Below, in pieces: positions 1 to 7,547 of a DNA stretch of 11,755 nucleotides. The DNA lies in contig NZJU01000024.1 of assembly GCA_002692325.1 (NCBI GenBank), positions 1-11,755 on the forward strand, read 5' to 3'. The notes below the pieces were generated by a model. The model did no database searches. It saw only the letters and a list, made by a program, of their open reading frames with translations, and was not told the DNA's origin. Origin of the DNA: Candidatus Pelagibacter sp. GTDB lineage: Bacteria; Pseudomonadota; Alphaproteobacteria; Pelagibacterales; Pelagibacteraceae. A program made the translations under genes and the position numbers. Position 1 is the stretch's first letter. The number at the start of each line of letters is the position of its first letter.

Positions 1-557
1 TTTCAACTTTTACCGCCAGAACTATTACAAGCAGTTTGTCAGATCTTCATGGAGCAATCACAGGTGCAATAGCATCTTTAAAAGGAGCTTTGCATGGTGG
101 CGCAAATGAAGCGGTAATGCACATGATGAAAGAAATTGGTAAACCTGAAAAAGCTAAAGCTTGGATAGAAAATGCTTTGGCAAAAAAGAAAGTTGTTATG
201 GGTTTTGGTCACCGGGTTTATAGAACAGGAGACTCTCGAGTGCCTACTATGAAGCACTACATGTTCAAAGTAGCAAAGCTATTGAAAAAAGAGAAATACA
301 CTAGGATGTATGAAATTTTAGAAAAGGTGATGATTGATAAAAAAAATATTCATCCAAACGTAGATTTTCCATGCGGTCCAACGTATTATATGATGGGTAT
401 TGACATAGATTTTTATACGCCAATATTTGTAATGTCTCGAATAACTGGTTGGTCAGCACATATCATGGAGCAACATACATCTAATAAACTTATAAGACCA
501 TTGTCAAAATATAGAGGCGCTGAAGTAAGAGAAGTAATGCTCTTAAATCAAAGATAA
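1..557 (+). CDS. prpC: 2-methylcitrate synthase / citrate synthase, C-terminal part (5' truncated by window edge)
   Basis: Condenses an acyl-CoA (propionyl-CoA or acetyl-CoA) with oxaloacetate in the cytoplasm. The reading frame is open from base 3 and no start lies in the window, so the gene begins upstream; 184 residues remain of a family usually about 370-390 long. All three catalytic positions of citrate synthases are visible: His in LHGGANE (93-95), His in GFGHRVY (210-212) and Asp in NVDFPCG (363-365). The GDSRVPTM stretch after GFGHRVY, followed by FTPIFVMSRITGW and AHIMEQ, resembles the bifunctional methylcitrate/citrate synthases I recall from actinobacteria and alphaproteobacteria more than the longer hexameric GltA, hence prpC. 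Substrate preference cannot be proven without the N-terminal half. The stop (555-557) is one base from the stop of the convergent gpsA. Family assignment is sure; the prpC label is moderately sure. Confidence 0.85.
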   Translation, partial: STFTARTITSSLSDLHGAITGAIASLKGALHGGANEAVMHMMKEIGKPEKAKAWIENALAKKKVVMGFGHRVYRTGDSRVPTMKHYMFKVAKLLKKEKYTRMYEILEKVMIDKKNIHPNVDFPCGPTYYMMGIDIDFYTPIFVMSRITGWSAHIMEQHTSNKLIRPLSKYRGAEVREVMLLNQR

Positions 558-558
558 G

Positions 559-1602
559 TTAGAATTTTTCCCAATCAATTATTAGTTTACTATTATTCAT
601 TAAAGCATTAATCATAGCCATCATTATAGGCATTTTATCACTATTAAATTCCTCTTTTACTTTATTACCAATTTCTTTAATCAACTCTGCACCTTCAACG
701 GTTACTTCAGGCATTTTATTTTTTTTTGCCTCGGAGTACGTTAAACCCTCCCCTAAATATAAACCCATTTTACTATTTCTTCCACCGCTAGAACTAACAT
801 GTAAGTCACCTAGACCAGCTAATCCGTTTACCGTATCTTTATTTCCTTTTAAGTGGCTAACGAATATTTCCATTTCTTTTAGAGATTGATTGAACAATGC
901 GGATGCAGTATTCAAATAATTTTGTTCTTTTTTTTCTTTCGAAATATTTTGACTAGACAGTCCTTTGGCAGCTCCAATTGCCATAGAATATATATTCTTT
1001 ATTGCCGCAGATACCTCCACTCCAATTACATCTTTACTTGTAGACACGTGGTAATAGTTTGTTTTTACAAAACTTGAAATTTCTTTTGCTGAACTAATTT
1101 TTTCATTTGCAATAACAACACTACTATTAACCTTATTCGCTAAACCTTTGGCTAAGCAAGGACCTCCAACTGCTGAAATATCAATGTTTTTAAACTTTTC
1201 TTTTGTTAATATCCTCTTAAGTTTATCAACCAGAAGTTCATATTTTTGCTCATAAACATTAAGTCCTTTTGTTAATAAAAGAATTTTTGGCAGATCTTTT
1301 GATTTAAAATACTTAATAATAAGATCACCCATCCAATTAATCCCTTTGGAACTTACACCTACTACAATTAAGTCACTGCCAATCATTAGTGACTCGTTCA
1401 ATTCTTCAAATTTTAAAATTTTGACTCTGTTATCTATTTGAATATCAAGACCAGGATGAAAGTTATTATTTTTTTTTAAATTTTCAATAAACTCTTTTTC
1501 TAAATGTGTTCCAACAATTGTAACTTCATTGTCATTATCAATACATGGAAAGGCGAATGCAGTCCCCATAGCTCCAGCACCAATTATTAAAATTTTAGGC
1601 AT
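559..1602 (-). CDS. gpsA: Glycerol-3-phosphate dehydrogenase, NAD(P)+-dependent, divergent subgroup
   Basis: Reduces dihydroxyacetone phosphate to sn-glycerol 3-phosphate, the backbone of phospholipids; cytoplasmic. The protein has 347 residues, near the usual 330-350. It opens with a Rossmann nucleotide-binding loop GAGAMG (8-13). The family lysine is in AAIKNIY (199-205, Lys202) and the substrate-site block is GLAGLGDL (260-267) followed by GGRN (273-276). Two segments depart from the standard enzyme: GGPCLAKGLA replaces the usual GPSFAKE-type motif near 146-155, and LFNQSLKEM stands where typical enzymes have an ALITRGLAEM-like segment. This matches a subgroup I recall being annotated simply as glycerol-3-phosphate dehydrogenase. 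It is the last gene of the ntrY-ntrX-trkA-trkH-gpsA run, its ATG one base past the trkH stop. No clear ribosome binding site is visible, so translation is probably coupled to trkH. Confidence 0.85.
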   Translation of the reverse strand: MPKILIIGAGAMGTAFAFPCIDNDNEVTIVGTHLEKEFIENLKKNNNFHPGLDIQIDNRVKILKFEELNESLMIGSDLIVVGVSSKGINWMGDLIIKYFKSKDLPKILLLTKGLNVYEQKYELLVDKLKRILTKEKFKNIDISAVGGPCLAKGLANKVNSSVVIANEKISSAKEISSFVKTNYYHVSTSKDVIGVEVSAAIKNIYSMAIGAAKGLSSQNISKEKKEQNYLNTASALFNQSLKEMEIFVSHLKGNKDTVNGLAGLGDLHVSSSGGRNSKMGLYLGEGLTYSEAKKNKMPEVTVEGAELIKEIGNKVKEEFNSDKMPIMMAMINALMNNSKLIIDWEKF

Positions 1603-1603
1603 A

Positions 1604-3022
1604 TTAGTTTCTATTTACAAAATTTTTTATCAACAAAAAAAGTGATATTAATTCAATTTTACCAATTATCATAAAAAATAAAATACCTAATTTTGAACTT
1701 GTTAATAAACTTGAAAATGAAATATTTGTATCCCCGTATAAACTTGAATAAGTAGTATTTGTAAGAGTAAGAACTGAAATTTTAAAAGAGTCTTCAAAAT
1801 TTATATCGTCTATAATAAGTAAACTTGACAAAATAAATATACTTATAAAAAAAGAGATAAAAATTAAAAAAGAATTATTTATATCTTTTCGAGTAATTAA
1901 TCTTTTTGTGAATAAAAATGATTGAGAAATTATATGATTTGGCCTTACTAATTTAATTATTTCAAATATTGAAGATTTTATTAAAATATAAAATCTTAAA
2001 AACTTAATTCCTCCAGAGTTTGAGACAACAGAGCCGCCAATCATTGCCAAGAATAGAAAATACAAATTTACATTTTCTGGAATATTTCCTACTACGATAC
2101 CTGAATTACTTAAGCTGCTTAAAACACCGATTAAAATATTGATTATGTCTGGACTATTGATTGATATAATCAAAATTAAAAAAATTATTATAGTTAAACT
2201 AAGAATTAAAAAATCTTCTCGATTTTCGCTGATAAGTTTTTTTGGGTTGAAAAAGTTTATTAAAATATAAAAGTTAAGCATAGAGAGCATTAGGGAAAAT
2301 ATTATTATAACTTTTTGATATAAACTTTTGATTATAAAATCAAGGGAGTTAGATGGAAGAAAGCCGCCGTTTGATACAAGTGTCATACTTAAATTCAAAC
2401 TATTAAAAAGCCTCACACCCGCTGAATTTAAAAGCATAAAAATCAAAAATGATAAGATTGTGTAAATTATTGTTATATTGATAATCTTTTTTTTTAAATT
2501 CTCTTCTGATGTTATATTGAAGCTTGATACATATGACAAATTTGTGAGTTTATAATCATACTGTTTGTTATCGAAAATTATAATTAAAAAGATTAGAAAA
2601 TATAAACCTCCTATCCATTGCGAAGATGATCTCCAGAGTATTAATGTTGGATCAAAATATTTAATATTATTAAAGACAGAAAATCCTGTGAGTGTTAATC
2701 CTGATAAACTTTCGAAAAAGGAATCAATCATAATGATCTTATAGTTGCTAAAATAATAAGGTATTGAAAAAAATATTGATATGAAGAGATACGAAAAAAT
2801 AATTAAAATTAATTTTTCAAAAAAATTTAGCCTTTTATAAGATTTTCTTCCATAAAAAAAAAATATCATGCCGCTAAAGAACGACAAAAACAAAACAAGA
2901 GTATAAAGATTAGTATTTAGAAAATGATCAAAATATAACGAATAAAGAATATTAATAAAGGATAAAAAACTCACTGGAAAACAAAAGTAACTTAAATAAT
3001 AAGTTATCGATTTAAAATTCAT
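1604..3022 (-). CDS. trkH: Trk potassium uptake system, membrane pore subunit TrkH
   Basis: Ion-conducting subunit of the Trk potassium transporter in the inner membrane, gated by cytosolic TrkA encoded just upstream. The 472-residue protein is almost wholly hydrophobic and fits the four-repeat M1-P-M2 architecture. Pore loops can be placed at about 106-117 (SLSGLTLTGFSVF), 213-224 (VSNGGF), 303-312 (LSNSGIVVG) and 418-430 (LTLTNTTYSSLYG). The IGGSVVSNSGGIK stretch (328-340) matches the conserved helix kink before repeat 4, and IGKIELISL near the end matches the usual LGRLE motif. Filter glycines are present in loops 1-3, but loop 4 reads T-N-T-T where T-N-T-G is expected. The ATG lies three bases after the trkA stop without a visible Shine-Dalgarno. 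A 10-base A run sits inside the gene (2854-2863) and keeps frame. Family is clear from motifs plus its trkA neighbour. Confidence 0.9.
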   Translation of the reverse strand: MNFKSITYYLSYFCFPVSFLSFINILYSLYFDHFLNTNLYTLVLFLSFFSGMIFFFYGRKSYKRLNFFEKLILIIFSYLFISIFFSIPYYFSNYKIIMIDSFFESLSGLTLTGFSVFNNIKYFDPTLILWRSSSQWIGGLYFLIFLIIIFDNKQYDYKLTNLSYVSSFNITSEENLKKKIINITIIYTILSFLIFMLLNSAGVRLFNSLNLSMTLVSNGGFLPSNSLDFIIKSLYQKVIIIFSLMLSMLNFYILINFFNPKKLISENREDFLILSLTIIIFLILIISINSPDIINILIGVLSSLSNSGIVVGNIPENVNLYFLFLAMIGGSVVSNSGGIKFLRFYILIKSSIFEIIKLVRPNHIISQSFLFTKRLITRKDINNSFLIFISFFISIFILSSLLIIDDINFEDSFKISVLTLTNTTYSSLYGDTNISFSSLLTSSKLGILFFMIIGKIELISLFLLIKNFVNRN

Positions 3023-3025
3023 TTA

Positions 3026-4399
3026 TTATACAGGATTAATACTAAAAATATTTTCAACTTCTTTTAAATGTTCTCTTTTTGCTAAAAAAACTACTAAGTC
3101 ATCTTTTTCGAAAATAAAATCTGATCTAGGAATAATTACTTTTTCTTTTCTTAATATAGCACCTATTCTAATATGCTCTGGTAAATTCGACTCTTTTATT
3201 TTTTTGTTCAAAAGCTCAGATTTTTCTAAGATTTTAGCTTCAATGAATTCATACTCACCATCTAATATAGAGTAGACAGTACCAATAGTTCCTCTATGAA
3301 CATGTACCATGATTCTTGAAACTGTAGTCATACGGGGATCAACTAAATCGTCAATATTTAAAGAATTCTGAAGAAGACTGTAATTAGATTTATTTACAAT
3401 CGCTATCGTCCTTTTTTGAAGACCAGTTTTTTCAGCTAATACACATGCCATTATATTATTTTCATCATCATTTGTTAATGCAAGAACAGTTTCTGTTTCC
3501 TCCAAATTTGCCTCTTTTAATATATCTTCATCAAGTGCGTCCCCGTTAATTACTATTGAGGACGATAAATCCGAAGCTATTTCTTCAGCTCTTTTTTTAT
3601 CTTTTTCTATAACTTTCACTCTTGCACCTTCAAAATTATTTTCCAGCATTTTTGCTAGATTAAAGCCTATGTTTCCTCCTCCTATAATTAATATTTTTTT
3701 TGCTATTTTTTCGTCATGGCCGAAAGTTTTTAAAATTTGATTTAATTGGTCGCCGCTTATAACAAGATAAACATTGTCTCCCTCAATCATTTTGTCATTT
3801 TTTTTTAAAAAAACAAATTTTTCTTTTCTAAAAGCTCCAATAATGTTTGCTGTGAATCCTGGAAATTTCTCTGTCAAATTTTTTAATGGTATGTTTGCTA
3901 TCGGACATTTTTTATCTATGGCAATTTCTAACATTTTTACTTTATTTTCAGCAAATGGCATATTATCTAAAGCTCCAGGAGCTTCTAGCCTCCTGTATAA
4001 AGATTTTGCTACTTCTATTTCTGGAGAAATTATAACATCAATCGGAATATTTGATTTATTATAAAGTTTATTCCACTTTCCCTCTAAAAAATCTTTGGAC
4101 CTAATTCTTGCAATCTTTTTCGGTATATTAAATAAAGAGCTCGCTAGCTGACATACAACCATGTTAGTTTCATCATTTCTTGTAACAGCTATGATCATAT
4201 CTGCATTTTCAGCGCCTGCACTCTCAAGAACAGAGGGTAAGGAAGCTCTACCAACAATCCCTTTCACATCTTGATTGTCATTTATTTTCTTAATATCTTC
4301 CGATGATTGGTCTATTACAGTAATGGAGTGATCTTGTGCAGATAATTGTTTACAAATTGAATATCCGACTTTACCGGCTCCACATATGATAATGTTCAT
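3026..4399 (-). CDS. trkA: Trk potassium uptake system, NAD-binding regulatory subunit TrkA
   Basis: Cytosolic gating ring subunit that binds nucleotides and controls TrkH. The 457 residues match the usual length of full TrkA and show the duplicated layout: RCK_N domain 1 starting with GAGKVG (7-12) and the acidic residue of VIDQ (28-31), RCK_C domain 1 at about 145-225, RCK_N domain 2 starting with GGGNIG (240-245) and VIEKD (263-267), and RCK_C domain 2 at about 375-455. Each Rossmann half also carries its family motif: AVTRNDETNM (71-80) in the first and ALTNDDENNIMAC (307-319) in the second. It sits between ntrX (gap 3 bases) and trkH (gap 3 bases), a trkA position next to ntrX that is familiar from alphaproteobacteria. 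It is the one gene in this operon with a plausible purine-rich ribosome binding site upstream. Confidence 0.95.
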   Translation of the reverse strand: MNIIICGAGKVGYSICKQLSAQDHSITVIDQSSEDIKKINDNQDVKGIVGRASLPSVLESAGAENADMIIAVTRNDETNMVVCQLASSLFNIPKKIARIRSKDFLEGKWNKLYNKSNIPIDVIISPEIEVAKSLYRRLEAPGALDNMPFAENKVKMLEIAIDKKCPIANIPLKNLTEKFPGFTANIIGAFRKEKFVFLKKNDKMIEGDNVYLVISGDQLNQILKTFGHDEKIAKKILIIGGGNIGFNLAKMLENNFEGARVKVIEKDKKRAEEIASDLSSSIVINGDALDEDILKEANLEETETVLALTNDDENNIMACVLAEKTGLQKRTIAIVNKSNYSLLQNSLNIDDLVDPRMTTVSRIMVHVHRGTIGTVYSILDGEYEFIEAKILEKSELLNKKIKESNLPEHIRIGAILRKEKVIIPRSDFIFEKDDLVVFLAKREHLKEVENIFSINPV

Positions 4400-4402
4400 T
4401 AA

Positions 4403-5773
4403 TTAATTTATTCCTTTAATTCCTAAGCTTTTAAGCTTTCTGTGTAAAGCAGATCGTTCCATCTTAATAAAGTCTGCAGTTTTTGAAATATTTCCATGAT
4501 TTTTTTTTAGCTGGTTAATTAAATATTCTTTTTCAAATTGTTCTCTAGCCTCTTTGAGGGGAATGGAATAGGCGTCTATAAATGATGACTTTTTTTCATT
4601 TACAGATGATTTATTTAAAACTTCTGAAAAGATTTTTTTTATATTATCTGAATTTTCATTAACGGATAATATTGTTACTCTTTCTACTAGATTTCTTAAT
4701 TCTCTCACATTTCCCGGCCAATCATATGTAAATAATTCTGTATTCTTTGAGTCTATTGATACTTCTGGAACACCATTTAAATCTGATATTTTCTTTTTAA
4801 AGTAATTGATCAACTGGGGTATATCCTCAGTCCTATTTTTTAAAGGTGACAATTCAATTGGAACTACGTTGATCCTGTGAAACAAATCTTCTCTAAATTT
4901 ACCAATATTTATTAATTCTTGTAAATTTTTTGAAGTAGATGAAATTATTCTTATATTGACGTGAATATCCTTTTTGCCATTTATTCTTCTAAATTTTTGA
5001 TCAATTAATACTCTTAAAACATTTGCCTGTGTTTCTAATGGAATTTCTGATATTTCGTCAATTAGTAATGTTCCTTTATTTGCCCTTTCTAGTACTCCAA
5101 AAGATACATTTCCATCATCATATTCTAAACCGTACAATTCTTTTTCGTAAGTTTTTTCCTTGAGCAGCGCAGCATTTAAAATTATGAATGGTTCCTTGGA
5201 TCTATTTGAGAATTTATGTATTTTTCTTGCAACAAGTTCTTTGCCTGAACCAGTTGGGCCTTGAATTAACACTCTACTTTCAGAATTTGAGAGTTTTTCT
5301 ATAGTTTTTTTTATTTTTAAAATTGAAGCACTTGAACCAATTAAATCAAATGAATGAAATAATTTTTTTTCAATTATATCTTTTTCTTTTTTTAGCTCAG
5401 CGGTCTCTATCGCTCGAGCAGTATAATTTAATAGTTTATCAGTTGAAAATGATGTCCCTTTTTCAATAAATTCATACGCTCCGAGTCTTATGGACTCAAC
5501 GGCGATTTTAACTGTTGCATGTCCAGAAATCATTATTACTGGAGTAGTGGGATCAATAGACATTATCAATTTTAATAAATCTATACCGTCTTTATCTGAT
5601 TTGTCTAATTTAATATCAATTATTGCTAGGTTAGGTAATTTTTTTCTAATTTCTTTTTCTGCTTGATCATAATTTGCAGCTGATCTCACCTCATATTCTT
5701 CCTCTTTAAGAATTTTACAAATTAAAAATCTTAAATCAGGATTATCGTCTATAACTAATATTTCTTTATTCAT
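4403..5773 (-). CDS. ntrX: Two-component response regulator NtrX, AAA+ type without GAFTGA motif
   Basis: Response regulator partner of NtrY; a cytoplasmic DNA-binding protein linked in alphaproteobacteria to nitrogen, redox or envelope responses. Domains in order over 456 residues: receiver at 1-120 (acidic pair Asp9/Asp10, phosphoacceptor Asp53, Ser83, Lys105); AAA+ domain at about 143-370 with Walker A GPTGSGKE (172-179), Walker B LLIDE (236-240), FREDLFHR (293-300) and WPGNVREL (352-359); Fis-type helix-turn-helix at about 425-451. The loop between ELYG (212-215) and GVLERANKGT is short and has no GAFTGA, so sigma-54 activation is not expected. The receiver has K-G-T-S-F where K-P-F is standard. 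The ATG overlaps the end of ntrY by 8 bases (ATGAATAA), implying translational coupling. NtrC is the main alternative, but the missing GAFTGA and the upstream NtrY favour NtrX. Confidence 0.93.
   Translation of the reverse strand: MNKEILVIDDNPDLRFLICKILKEEEYEVRSAANYDQAEKEIRKKLPNLAIIDIKLDKSDKDGIDLLKLIMSIDPTTPVIMISGHATVKIAVESIRLGAYEFIEKGTSFSTDKLLNYTARAIETAELKKEKDIIEKKLFHSFDLIGSSASILKIKKTIEKLSNSESRVLIQGPTGSGKELVARKIHKFSNRSKEPFIILNAALLKEKTYEKELYGLEYDDGNVSFGVLERANKGTLLIDEISEIPLETQANVLRVLIDQKFRRINGKKDIHVNIRIISSTSKNLQELINIGKFREDLFHRINVVPIELSPLKNRTEDIPQLINYFKKKISDLNGVPEVSIDSKNTELFTYDWPGNVRELRNLVERVTILSVNENSDNIKKIFSEVLNKSSVNEKKSSFIDAYSIPLKEAREQFEKEYLINQLKKNHGNISKTADFIKMERSALHRKLKSLGIKGIN
4411..4417 (-). 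promoter_or_regulatory. Possible Shine-Dalgarno of trkA
   Basis: On the minus strand the bases read AAAGGAA, ending 11 bases before the trkA ATG and lying within the last codons of ntrX. The spacing is a little long. It is noted because almost no other start in the window has any comparable purine motif. Confidence 0.3.
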
Positions 5774-7547
5774 TTATTTTTGGTAGTAAAATTTCTATTA
5801 TTACACCATCCATTTTTTTATTATTTTGAATTAAAACTTCCCCTGAATGTTCATTTATAATCTTATTTATAATAGGTAAGCCTAAACCCGTTCCTTTTTC
5901 TTTTGTTGTGAAATATGGGTTCATCGCTTTTTTAATATCTGGTATTCCAGTTCCATTATCACTTATTTTTGTAATTATATAATGATTATTACTTCTAATT
6001 TCTATGTCAATTTTACCTATAAAATTAGGCGTTTTATCTGCTTTTTCAGCCAAAGACTCTTCTGAATTTTTTATGAGATTAATAAAAACTCTATTGAGTT
6101 GTTCCTCATCCCCATTAATTTTTTGATTATTGGTTTTGTCGTTTAAAGATAGTTTATTTTTAGTTGAGACTTTTGCAAGATTAAATGATCTCGAAAGAAT
6201 GTCTTTAATCCCAACAGTTGACATGACAGGCCGAGGCATTCGTGCAAAACTAGAAAATTCATTTACCAATTTTTCAATATCCTTTATTTGCCGATTGATT
6301 GTTTCTAAGTATTTATTGAAATCCTCACTTCCCTCTAAAATTTTCTTTGAATATTTTTCCCTCAATCTATCAATAGATAATTGAATAGGCGTAAGTGGGT
6401 TCTTTATTTCATGAGCTAATTTTCTAGCAACAGTTTCCCAAGCTGAGTATCTTTCTGTAGTTAATAATTTTTCTTGTTGTTGTTTTAATCTTTCAATCAT
6501 GTTGTTAAAATTCTTGTTAAGTGTCTTAAATTCTCTATCGTCATCCTCCTCAGGTACTTTGGCTGATAGATTTCCTTTACTGATATCTTCAGATGCATTT
6601 ATTAAACTAATAATTGGTTTAGTTAGTCTTGTTGCAAAAGTAATTGCTAAAACGGTTGAGAGAAAAAGTAACAGAGTTACAACAATAACATAAATAATTG
6701 CAAATGTGATTTTGATACCGGTTTGACTATTTTCAACTGTATAATAAAAACTTACAGCTTGCTCTGTCTCGTTAAGATATTTTATTATACTTGGATCAAT
6801 ATATCTTGATATTACTAAATATGTATCAACTAAAGAGTTTAGCTTAACCATAACGCTTGTTTTGTTTTCTAATTCTCTTGAGACAAATACAGCATTTCCT
6901 TTTATAGACTCATTAAATTCTAACTCTGAAGGTATTTCAAATTTAGCATCAGGATCTGATAAATCAGATAATATAATATTACCTGAGCTATCAATTAAAT
7001 AAACATCATCAATTTTTCTAATTCTTTTTTCTGCAAACAAAATATTTTTAAATCTATTTAAATTTGAGTAATATAAATTTGATGCTCTATTCAACCCTGT
7101 GCTCATAAGAATTACATCTGAAAGAACATTTTCTTTATTTTCAATTAAATAATTTTTAGCAATTTCATAGGAATTATTTACTGCTTTAGTGATTTGTTTA
7201 TCAAAATAATTTTGTACTCCGAAATTAAATATAAAGAGAGAAAAGATTGCTACTAGTAATGATGGTATAAAAGTAAAAAGAGAAAATAAAGAAATATATT
7301 TTAGATTTGTTTGGGCTCCTTTTTTGTTTCTCTTTCCAGTATAATACAACCTATAAAAACTTTTAAAAATCAGATAGAAAAAAACTACTAATAAAATAAT
7401 ATCCAAAATTAAAAGTACTTGTAAATTTTTATCGTTAAGAGGTATAAATCCCTCATTAATGAAAGTTAAGAAAGTGATAATGCCTAAGAATATACATAAA
7501 AATGATGAAAGGATTATCCAATTATATGCTTTTAGTATTTTTAACAT
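5766..7547 (-). CDS. ntrY: Nitrogen regulation sensor histidine kinase NtrY, lacking the PAS domain
   Basis: Inner-membrane sensor kinase that phosphorylates NtrX. The 593 residues show three N-terminal membrane segments (about 10-30, 42-62, 83-109), a periplasmic sensor region (about 110-278), a fourth membrane segment (about 280-305), HAMP (about 306-358), a dimerisation/phosphoacceptor domain with AHEIKNPLTPIQL (His379), and an ATPase domain with N box (Asn490/Asn494), DNGTGIP (530-536) and GTGLGLPI (552-559). NtrY proteins I know are about 700-770 residues and carry a PAS domain between HAMP and kinase; here only a short linker (about 352-366) separates them. First gene of the leftward operon; the ATG at 7545-7547 faces the divergent ispDF promoter. 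The sequence just before it (TTGAAAGA) is purine rich but too close to be a normal ribosome binding site. Confidence 0.93.
   Translation of the reverse strand: MLKILKAYNWIILSSFLCIFLGIITFLTFINEGFIPLNDKNLQVLLILDIILLVVFFYLIFKSFYRLYYTGKRNKKGAQTNLKYISLFSLFTFIPSLLVAIFSLFIFNFGVQNYFDKQITKAVNNSYEIAKNYLIENKENVLSDVILMSTGLNRASNLYYSNLNRFKNILFAEKRIRKIDDVYLIDSSGNIILSDLSDPDAKFEIPSELEFNESIKGNAVFVSRELENKTSVMVKLNSLVDTYLVISRYIDPSIIKYLNETEQAVSFYYTVENSQTGIKITFAIIYVIVVTLLLFLSTVLAITFATRLTKPIISLINASEDISKGNLSAKVPEEDDDREFKTLNKNFNNMIERLKQQQEKLLTTERYSAWETVARKLAHEIKNPLTPIQLSIDRLREKYSKKILEGSEDFNKYLETINRQIKDIEKLVNEFSSFARMPRPVMSTVGIKDILSRSFNLAKVSTKNKLSLNDKTNNQKINGDEEQLNRVFINLIKNSEESLAEKADKTPNFIGKIDIEIRSNNHYIITKISDNGTGIPDIKKAMNPYFTTKEKGTGLGLPIINKIINEHSGEVLIQNNKKMDGVIIEILLPKINE

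Noticed and set aside
36..38. TTG as the start of the citrate synthase-like gene
   Set aside because: The frame is open to the window edge and the preceding residues (STFTARTITSS) match the family, so the TTG is an internal leucine.
886..1077. 63-codon open frame on the plus strand
   Set aside because: Lies wholly antisense within gpsA, rich in Cys/Phe/Ile from reverse-complement codons, no family motif.
3774..4064. 96-codon open frame on the plus strand
   Set aside because: Antisense inside trkA, whose domain motifs are intact; its phenylalanine-rich translation mirrors lysine codons of the real gene.
6130..6384. 84-codon open frame on the plus strand
   Set aside because: Antisense to the kinase core of ntrY; no motif and no upstream signals.
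6499..6693. 64-codon open frame on the plus strand
   Set aside because: Antisense to the HAMP and last membrane segment of ntrY; hydrophobicity is a reflection of the coding strand.
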